Source: Candidatus Thorarchaeota archaeon
Lineage (GTDB): Archaea > Asgardarchaeota > Thorarchaeia > Thorarchaeales > Thorarchaeaceae
Length of the DNA: 12,209 bases
Direction: 5' to 3'
NCBI GenBank assembly: GCA_030638785.1
Contig: DAOWDY010000175.1
Location: 1-12,209, forward strand
The notes beneath the pieces are model-generated. The model was not told the origin of the DNA. It made no database searches and was given only the letters and a program-made list of their open reading frames with translations. Below, one piece after another: positions 6,945-12,209 of this stretch. Numbering within the stretch: the first letter of the stretch is position 1; every line of letters starts with the position of its first letter. The position numbers were made by a program, and so were the translations under genes.

Positions 6945-7604
6945 ATGGGAGTAATCGAAATCCTCGTAATATGGTTTGCATTATCTTTCACTGGGGCATT
7001 AGCTCCGGGTCCCCTTTCTGCGGCTGTCATAATGCAATCTAGTCGACATGGAAAAGCACACGGTATGCTACCAATGGTTGGACATGCCATAGTTGAACTT
7101 GGTATAGTCGCTGCTATTATTGTTGGAGCACAACTCTTTGCTTTTAGCGCATTTACCATTGATCTAATGGTTGGAGTAGGTGGGATTGTAATCGTCCTCT
7201 TTGGTGCATTAGCTATGAAGGATTATCGATACAAGACCACTGAACTAGCAGATGAACAGATAGAAAGCTCTACGGTGTCAAGTGTCGTTGAAGCTACAAC
7301 ACAAGGTGCCGCAGTAAGCATCCTCTCTCCGTATTTTCTACTTTGGTGGGCAGCAATCGGACTAAGTAACGTCACCCTGCTAATCGGTGAACTTCAAGTT
7401 GGAGTTGGAACTGTGCTCATTGCTGGAATTCTCATTTATCTAACTCACATCTCAACCGATTTCATATTCGGTGTTTTTCTGACAGTAGGAACTGATGCTG
7501 CATCAAAGAGAGCAGACTATGGATCTATCAACTGGGTCAATATCGTTATAGGTCTCTTTCAAATTGTTCTAGGAGGATACTTCGTTCTCTTGGCACTAAC
7601 TTGA
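6945..7604 (+). CDS. LysE/RhtB-type amino acid exporter
   Basis: ATG 6945 gives 219 residues, with GGTGTGA (6933-6939) as SD. A GTG at 6936 inside that SD is a less likely start. The hydrophobic profile has six membrane helices in a protein of normal family length. The signature ALAPGPLSAAV sits in the first helix with GHAIVELG in the second, as in LysE/RhtB transporters. The middle loop (about 93-118) is polar, and LLWWAAIG follows in the fourth helix. Members export amino acids or similar small metabolites by proton antiport in the cytoplasmic membrane; the substrate here cannot be told. The pyroglutamyl peptidase gene begins 17 nt later, so the pair is probably an operon in which peptide breakdown products could be exported. 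Confidence 0.85.
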   Translation: MGVIEILVIWFALSFTGALAPGPLSAAVIMQSSRHGKAHGMLPMVGHAIVELGIVAAIIVGAQLFAFSAFTIDLMVGVGGIVIVLFGALAMKDYRYKTTELADEQIESSTVSSVVEATTQGAAVSILSPYFLLWWAAIGLSNVTLLIGELQVGVGTVLIAGILIYLTHISTDFIFGVFLTVGTDAASKRADYGSINWVNIVIGLFQIVLGGYFVLLALT

Positions 7605-7621
7605 CATAGGAATGATGACAG

Positions 7622-8230
7622 TTGGAAAACATTCTGTTAACAGGATTCGAACCGTTTGATGGATATTCAGTAAACCCCTCAGAAGAACTCGTAAAACATC
7701 TAGATGGAAAGACAATTGCAGGGCTAAAACTGATTGGTGAAGTTCTACCCTTGGATTATTCAAAAGCTGCTGATGTGCTCAGAAATTCTATAAACCAACA
7801 CAAACCCAAGTATGTTATCTGCTGTGGTCAATCCAATCGAAGTTCAATCACTCTTGAACAAATCGGACTTAATGTGATCAATACAAAGCGGGAGGATAAC
7901 TACGGGAACAAACCTGATTCCTTTAAGATACAATCAGAAGCCCCAGCAGCATACTTCTCAACAATAGATACACATCCACTTGCTGATGCAATCAAGGCGG
8001 AAGGGATTCCGGCTGATGTTAGCTATAATGCTGGGACCTTTGGTTGTAATTGGATCCTATTTACTCTTTTACACTGGATAGCAAATCAAGAAGTTAGTAC
8101 TGATGCGATGTTTGTACATGTTCCACCACTACCTGAGCAGGCAATAGAAAAGGACACTATGTCTCTCGCCACAATGCCCCTTAGTGTCATCGCTGATGCA
8201 ATACGAATAATCATTGAGCATCTGGAGTAG
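7622..8230 (+). CDS. pcp: Pyroglutamyl-peptidase I (family C15)
   Basis: The protein has 202 residues from TTG 7622; no ATG near this point is in frame, and ENILLTGFEPFDGYSVNPS matches the family N-terminus. The enzyme removes N-terminal pyroglutamate (5-oxoproline) from peptides in the cytosol. The cysteine-peptidase triad is intact. E79 lies in NRSSITLEQIGLN, C142 in YNAGTFGCNW (family form AGT-VCN), and H166 in FVHVPPLPEQ. These positions are close to the usual E81/C144/H168 numbering, and the length is typical (about 200-215). It follows the exporter gene at 17 nt and probably shares its mRNA. Its last 20 nt overlap the end of the convergent membrane-protein gene. Free pyroglutamate could feed glutamate pools. 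Confidence 0.93.
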   Translation: MENILLTGFEPFDGYSVNPSEELVKHLDGKTIAGLKLIGEVLPLDYSKAADVLRNSINQHKPKYVICCGQSNRSSITLEQIGLNVINTKREDNYGNKPDSFKIQSEAPAAYFSTIDTHPLADAIKAEGIPADVSYNAGTFGCNWILFTLLHWIANQEVSTDAMFVHVPPLPEQAIEKDTMSLATMPLSVIADAIRIIIEHLE

Positions 8231-8990
8231 ATTCTTGACCTGACGAGCCCCAGATTTCTGGGAATGCCTTGATGACTGCGAGAATGATAATGATACTGAC
8301 TATTATAGCAGCAGTTCTTTCAATCAACATTGCTGGGAAGATTACAACTCCGAATACAAAAGCTGGTATTTGGAAGAGGTAGACCGCACCCATTGTCATC
8401 ATTGAAAAATCTGTGATTGTCCCAATAAGAACAAATGGAACTAACAACCAGACTCTGTTCTTTTTGACTTTTTCAAAATCAAGAGTTGTGTAGGTCAGTT
8501 GAAGAGATAATGCAATAATCAACGCTGCAGCATAATAAGCCATAAACCACCATGCCTGGGCGTTGACAATCAGATACATCACCATAATTCCATAGATGTA
8601 TAGTGCAGCCAATCCAGGACCTGGAACCCATCTTCCTCGAATTTCTGGATTAACACATAAACCTGTTAGAAAACCAGAAATGCCCGGTGATAGAAAGAGG
8701 AATGGAATTGCCAAGTATAAACCTGCACCCCCACCAAGTGCCATCGCAATGATTCCTCCAATTAGACCGAAGGCTCCTCCCTTCCAAGGCCCTAGAAGAA
8801 TTCCAAAGAGCGGTGCTATGAGTAACGTAAGACTGATCTGAGCAGATATTCCTCCTCCAATAATGAAACCACTTACAGGAATTAATGAACCGACTCCATA
8901 GAGTGCAGCAAAGATTGCTCCAATTGCCCACAATTTGGTGTCTGTCTGACCCTCTACATATGTTAGATCTATCTTCTCGGAATCACTCAT
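8211..8990 (-). CDS. Polytopic membrane protein, possibly S-component-like
   Basis: I choose ATG 8990 (259 residues) because AGAGGTAATC, nearly a perfect archaeal SD, lies just upstream. The open frame runs to 9167, but the added 59 residues are polar and lack an SD. About seven or eight membrane helices are visible (roughly 20-45, 50-68, 72-108, 126-145, 147-166, 181-200, 205-223 and 225-243). The N-terminal half (AIFAALYGVGSLIP, LLIAPLFGILLGPWKGG, IGGIIAMALGGGAG) has the small-residue-rich look of substrate-binding S components of ECF-type vitamin transporters, but I cannot place it in a family. No ATPase or T component is in the window. It is divergent from a small winged-helix gene, a likely regulator. 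Its 3' end overlaps pcp by 20 nt. Confidence 0.75.
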   Translation of the reverse strand: MSDSEKIDLTYVEGQTDTKLWAIGAIFAALYGVGSLIPVSGFIIGGGISAQISLTLLIAPLFGILLGPWKGGAFGLIGGIIAMALGGGAGLYLAIPFLFLSPGISGFLTGLCVNPEIRGRWVPGPGLAALYIYGIMVMYLIVNAQAWWFMAYYAAALIIALSLQLTYTTLDFEKVKKNRVWLLVPFVLIGTITDFSMMTMGAVYLFQIPAFVFGVVIFPAMLIERTAAIIVSIIIILAVIKAFPEIWGSSGQESTPDAQ

Positions 8991-9149
8991 TATGATTACC
9001 TCTACATATGGGGTCACGCATGCCCTAGATGGTCCCCTTAATACAGTTTTGTTAAGACCTCTTTGAAGACCGATACGAGTAGTTTCTCTTTGTAATTTAG
9101 AATATTCTTGACACAATAATGATGGCATTATAATGTGAACATAATAATG

Positions 9150-9157
9150 TATAAATA
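9150..9157 (+). promoter_or_regulatory. TATA box of the 97-residue winged-helix gene
   Basis: TATAAATA lies about 25-30 nt before the expected start site near 9178-9182, so the mRNA would have only a 7-11 nt leader before ATG 9189. On the other strand it reads TATTTATA, so it could also serve the divergent membrane gene with a long leader. A 10-nt palindrome, CATTATAATG, lies at 9126-9135. Nothing else was identified in the 198-nt gap between the two starts. Confidence 0.55.
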
Positions 9158-9188
9158 GTGGAATCACCTTAACTAAACAAGACCCACT

Positions 9189-9482
9189 ATGACTTCACCA
9201 TTAACCTCACCACGAGTGGATTTGTCCCAAGCCATAGTTGCAGTCCTTTCAGTTTTGAAAGGTGTTCCTTCTATGTCAATCTCGGGTTTAGCAAGGGCCA
9301 CGGGAATTGACCGTCGTACAGTGGCTAAAGCCATTGAACTGATTGTGAGGGTTCAGGATTCTTTAGCCACGGGGCATGTTGAAAAAAGGAGAGTGGGGAA
9401 GATGTGGGTCATTTCTTTAACTAACAGAACAACAGAATTCTTCCGCTCAGCAATGAACAAGGTTCTAAGAAGAGGGGATTAG
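9189..9482 (+). CDS. Small winged-helix DNA-binding protein
   Basis: The protein has 97 residues from ATG 9189, with no SD but a TATA box about 32-39 nt upstream, fitting a nearly leaderless mRNA. Residues about 12-55 form three helices, including the helix-turn-helix MSISGLARATGIDRRTVAKA, in which RRTVAKAIELI is the recognition helix. GHVEKRRVGKMWVISL (62-77) reads as the two-strand wing. The tail (FFRSAMNKVLRRG) is a basic amphipathic helix that may serve dimerisation. Such single-domain winged-helix proteins are usually transcription factors in archaea. The divergent membrane-protein gene 198 nt away is the natural candidate target. No ligand domain is present. Confidence 0.8.
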   Translation: MTSPLTSPRVDLSQAIVAVLSVLKGVPSMSISGLARATGIDRRTVAKAIELIVRVQDSLATGHVEKRRVGKMWVISLTNRTTEFFRSAMNKVLRRGD

Positions 9483-9530
9483 AACGTACTTCTCATATTG
9501 CGAATTAGGAGAAAAGAATTGAGGAGGTCT

Positions 9531-9578
9531 ATGGAAACCTCGCTCAATGACTTTCAAGTAAGTAACTTGAGGTCTTGA
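9531..9578 (+). other. 15-codon ORF after a strong SD
   Basis: GAGGAGGT (9521-9528) is one of the strongest SD matches in the window, but it is followed after only 2 nt by an ATG opening a 15-codon ORF (METSLNDFQVSNLRS). The ORF ends over a weak hairpin (TCAAGT/ACTTGA, 9554-9570). It may be a remnant or a leader peptide, or the SD may be fortuitous. The remainder of 9483-9601 holds nothing else I recognise. Confidence 0.2.
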
Positions 9579-9601
9579 AGTTGCTACTAGTAATCTATGT
9601 T

Positions 9602-10585
9602 TTATACTGGATAAAAGTCCCACAGATGAGTGAATTTCCATCCTTTTCCGACTTTCTTATCTCCACCAGACAAATCAGTAAATTCACCCTGATCAAATGG
9701 ATAGAATCTCATGTTATTATTATCATCACGAAGGACAAGATCGGGTTTTCCTGGTTCTCTCCAATATCCAACAAGATAGGTCCAATCATCATGGAAACCT
9801 TTCCCAACCGTTTCATATGGTTTATCTGCGAATTTGAAATCAGAACCTTCCTGTATGAAGATGTATCTCTTCAGTCTACCACTATCATGCCTTACAATGA
9901 GGTCAGGAGTACCATTTTGCATCCATTCTCCAACTAGATAGTGGGTAAAATCGTTTCCAAATCCCCTGCCGATCCTTTCACGGTCTCCAGCACCTCTGAA
10001 TGATTTTCCGTTAAATGGATACAGCCATACTGAGCCGTTTTCCTCTCTGACAACAAGATCAGGATATTCTCCTCCTCTCCAATATCCGGGGAATAAGTCT
10101 GGGTATTTCTCCTTATCAAATCCCTTACCCACATCTTCGTGTCGACCTAGATCCTTGAACTCTTTTCCATCCCATGGGAATAATCGCAGTTCTCCCTTTT
10201 CATCTCGTACTAGGAGGTCTGAAGTACCATTTCCGGTCCACTCTGCAACGTAATAATCCCACTCAGGCTTGAAGCCTTTGCCGACTCGTTTACCAGTTCC
10301 TCCAACTAGAAACGTTTCATCTTCAAAACGATAGAATTTGAGGTCTCCATCATCTTCTAAAACTACGAGAGAGTTTCCTCCCCCTATGCGTCGTCTTCCA
10401 GATGGTCCCCCAGGCATCCAGTAGCCTGGCAGGTATTTCTCAAAGTTGAAACCTCGACCTACTTTGTTTCCAGATTCGGTCTGTCCGTAATCTTTTGATG
10501 GATAGAAGGTATGCTTCTCTCCCTGTTTGAAGAAGGGATACCATCGCAAGTCACCATTATCCTTTCTAACTACTAATCCGGGCAC
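9602..10585 (-). CDS. Six-repeat FG-GAP/VCBS-like beta-propeller protein
   Basis: The protein has 327 residues from GTG 10585. A TGA immediately precedes the GTG in frame, so the gene cannot extend upstream; GGGGG about 9 nt before may act as SD. The whole chain is six repeats of about 51-59 residues with the pattern PDLVVR-DNG-L--YPF, then VGKGF, then a G-W-stretch. The VGKGF-type motif falls at 42, 101, 152, 205, 260 and 312. This resembles FG-GAP/VCBS repeats of secreted propellers (DLLARD-G-L-LYPG, VG-GW), but the calcium-binding D-N-DG loops are replaced by GNGT or similar. The chain starts inside a first repeat and stops after the last VGKGW strand, as if the termini close the ring. No signal peptide, membrane anchor or other domain is present, so it may be cytosolic. 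The function is probably protein or glycan binding, which is inference. Confidence 0.8.
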   Translation of the reverse strand: MPGLVVRKDNGDLRWYPFFKQGEKHTFYPSKDYGQTESGNKVGRGFNFEKYLPGYWMPGGPSGRRRIGGGNSLVVLEDDGDLKFYRFEDETFLVGGTGKRVGKGFKPEWDYYVAEWTGNGTSDLLVRDEKGELRLFPWDGKEFKDLGRHEDVGKGFDKEKYPDLFPGYWRGGEYPDLVVREENGSVWLYPFNGKSFRGAGDRERIGRGFGNDFTHYLVGEWMQNGTPDLIVRHDSGRLKRYIFIQEGSDFKFADKPYETVGKGFHDDWTYLVGYWREPGKPDLVLRDDNNNMRFYPFDQGEFTDLSGGDKKVGKGWKFTHLWDFYPV

Positions 10586-10747
10586 TCATCTAACCCCCAG
10601 TTGGTTCGCTAATAAGAACCTGATACGTTTTCTACACATTTACGCTTTTAATCTCACTCTTCCCCGAAAATACTGCTCTTCCAAGATTTTCATTCAAAGG
10701 AAAGCGTTAAAGGTCGGGGGTGTTCCGCGAATTTTGAACTGGAGGTA

Positions 10748-12070
10748 ATGTCCTTGAGTGAGTCCGAGAACTTTGACATTGTTGTTGTCGGTGCTGGCAT
10801 CATTGGTGTAGCAACTGCTTACTACCTACAGAAAAATAATCCTAACAAGACGATTCTACTTCTTGACAGATACCTTGCCGCAGGTCAAGCAAATACTGCG
10901 ATGAGTGCAGCTGCAGTTCGGAATATGTTTGCCTCCTCAACAAATCAATTGCTGACAGATACCACAATAAAATTCATTGAACATGTTCAAGAGGAATTGG
11001 GCTACGATCTCTTCTTCGAGAAATGCGGTTACCTTTGGCTATTGAGTGATTCCCAGTTCAATAGCGAAAGTGTTCAGATGTGGATGAAGCGGATGGAAGC
11101 ATCTGGTATACACTACAAAGCCTATGACAAGCAGCAACTCAAAGAGATGATGCCCGGATTAAATGTAGACTTCCAGGGTAGTGAAGAAGCCGAGCTTATG
11201 AACCTCAAGGAGGTTAGTTATGGTCTCTTTGGAGGAGATTGTGGAGTTCTTGACCCAACTCGCTATGTCGAATTCTATCTTGAAGAATTCCGGAAGATTG
11301 GTACCGTTAAACCTCGATACGGTGTCAATGTTGAATCTCTTATTCTTGAGGCTGATCCGAAATTAGAACTTCCAGGAGAGCCATTTGTCTGGCAGAACAA
11401 ACGAGTTATTGGAGTTAAGACTGACAAGGGTGAAATTCGCGCTGAGTGTGTTGTTCTTGCAACTGGAGCTTGGGCGAATGAGCTTCTCGATCCAATAGGA
11501 ATGAATAGCAAAACAAAGGTCAAGAAACGGCAAATGTTTGTTGTCCATGGAGCCGAGAATGAAGGTCTCAAGCAGCTTCTGAGTACAAAGGGATTCAATG
11601 AAGTAGATATGTGCCCATTTGTTATCATGCCAAGTGCAGGGGTATATTTTAGACCGCAAAAACAAGAACAAGGTTTCTGGATTGGATGCGGAGATAAACT
11701 GGGTCGGGAGTACAAATACATTCAGACAGATGATGACCTAGTCCCAGAGAGTGCCTATTATGAGAATAGCATGTTCCCTGTTCTTTCAGCATATTTCCCA
11801 GATTTCGCAACCACACGACCAGTGAACAGTTGGGCGGGGAGTTATTGTTATTCCCCAGATGCAATACCATTCGTGTACTATGAGAATGGAGTGCTTGTGG
11901 CGAATGGTGCAAGTGGCTCTGGGATCATGAAGGCTGATGCAATGGCAAGAATTGCAGATGCTCTTTACAGAGGTCTTCCTGAGGCTGAACTTTATGGTGG
12001 TAAGAAGATTGCCTCTGAAACGCTTACAATTAAAAAGAGAAATGTGGAGATTGAAAGCGTCGTAATTTAG
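10748..12070 (+). CDS. FAD-dependent oxidoreductase of the DAO family
   Basis: ATG 10748 gives 440 residues, but GGAGGT (10741-10746) leaves only 1 nt before it. TTG 10754, in frame and 7 nt from the SD, would give MSESENFDIVVVG and may be the true start. The Rossmann motif is GAGIIG (15-20), with D40 closing beta-2 for FAD ribose. VVLATGAWANELL (235-247) and the C-terminal NGASGSGIMKADAMARI (386-402) match the second and third FAD contacts of sarcosine oxidase, glycine oxidase and D-amino-acid dehydrogenase relatives. The middle (about 90-300) is the substrate domain. These enzymes oxidise secondary or D-amino acids, passing electrons to oxygen or an acceptor. The substrate and acceptor cannot be read here, and no partner subunit is adjacent. 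It is cytosolic, with no signal peptide. The gene is divergent from the propeller gene across a 162-nt gap. Confidence 0.9.
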   Translation: MSLSESENFDIVVVGAGIIGVATAYYLQKNNPNKTILLLDRYLAAGQANTAMSAAAVRNMFASSTNQLLTDTTIKFIEHVQEELGYDLFFEKCGYLWLLSDSQFNSESVQMWMKRMEASGIHYKAYDKQQLKEMMPGLNVDFQGSEEAELMNLKEVSYGLFGGDCGVLDPTRYVEFYLEEFRKIGTVKPRYGVNVESLILEADPKLELPGEPFVWQNKRVIGVKTDKGEIRAECVVLATGAWANELLDPIGMNSKTKVKKRQMFVVHGAENEGLKQLLSTKGFNEVDMCPFVIMPSAGVYFRPQKQEQGFWIGCGDKLGREYKYIQTDDDLVPESAYYENSMFPVLSAYFPDFATTRPVNSWAGSYCYSPDAIPFVYYENGVLVANGASGSGIMKADAMARIADALYRGLPEAELYGGKKIASETLTIKKRNVEIESVVI

Positions 12071-12092
12071 CATGCAATTTGATGGGTCATCT

Positions 12093-12108
12093 GGTCGAGC
12101 ACACGACC
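12093..12108 (+). terminator. Hairpin after the oxidoreductase gene
   Basis: GGTCG and CGACC form a perfect 5-bp stem around AGCACA, 22 nt after the stop codon, followed by TTAATT. This could help terminate or stabilise the oxidoreductase mRNA. The T-run is short for an archaeal terminator, so the call is weak. Confidence 0.3.
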
Positions 12109-12194
12109 TTAATTCGAAGTCCTAGTTTGCACGGAAATCGACGTAATATTCCGAGCCAAATACTTCGGTGTGCGAGGATTTTACATCAACAATT

Positions 12195-12203
12195 GAGAGG
12201 TGA
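12195..12203 (+). promoter_or_regulatory. SD for a gene beyond the window edge
   Basis: GAGAGGTGA contains AGGTGA, an exact match to the archaeal anti-SD. It sits 6 nt from the window end, so a plus-strand gene very likely starts just outside. Confidence 0.5.
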
Positions 12204-12209
12204 ATAGCA

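Noticed and set aside
8991..9167. N-terminal 59-residue extension of the membrane protein
   Set aside because: The extension has no SD and would overlap the promoter region; ATG 8990 has a near-perfect SD.
9575..9937. Plus-strand 120-codon open frame
   Set aside because: It is antisense to the repeat-rich propeller gene and has no family-like features; other long antisense frames (for example 5798-6187 and 11275-11721) were rejected for the same reason.
12093..12140. Possible tRNA (TTCGAA near 12114)
   Set aside because: No acceptor stem, anticodon arm or CCA-like end could be assembled around it on either strand.

Overview
The window looks archaeal. Several genes are preceded by TATA-box-like sequences and by Shine-Dalgarno (SD) elements matching the archaeal 16S tail (GAGGTGATC type). 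GTG and TTG starts are common. The gene content is also archaeal in flavour: a GvpD/KaiC-like P-loop protein, an ArsR-type regulator with a long C-terminal extension, and DUF389. An Asgard (Thorarchaeota-like) or euryarchaeal genome would fit, but no phylogenetic marker is present, so the lineage is a guess. No rRNA, tRNA, CRISPR array, transposase or integrase was recognised. Genes lie on both strands in short clusters with little spacing.

Region 1 (1-4182, + strand) is a compact signalling-type cluster. It encodes a TPR protein with a C-terminal cysteine array, a tandem RecA/GvpD-like P-loop protein whose second domain has lost its Walker A, a stand-alone CheY-like receiver, and a small RecA/KaiC-like protein without a P-loop. 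No histidine kinase is present. This is the best candidate for an undescribed system.

Region 2 (4185-5190, - strand) holds an ArsR-type winged-helix regulator converging on Region 1 with a 2-nt gap. Upstream is an unlisted 50-residue ORF preceded by a TATA box and a 19-nt perfect palindrome, suggesting an autoregulated two-gene operon.

Region 3 (5207-6916, - strand) holds a DUF389 membrane protein followed by a 107-residue protein of unknown function. The gap between them contains a palindrome and an inverted repeat that could mask the SD of the second gene.

Region 4 (6898-8230, + strand) holds a LysE-type exporter and a type I pyroglutamyl peptidase with an intact E-C-H triad, 17 nt apart and probably one operon.

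Region 5 (8211-9482) holds a polytopic membrane protein (possibly S-component-like, - strand) divergent from a 97-residue winged-helix protein (+ strand) with a nearly leaderless promoter.

Region 6 (9602-12209) holds a six-repeat FG-GAP/VCBS-like propeller protein without a signal peptide (- strand), divergent from a DAO-family FAD oxidoreductase (+ strand). A hairpin follows the oxidoreductase, and an SD at the window edge announces another gene.
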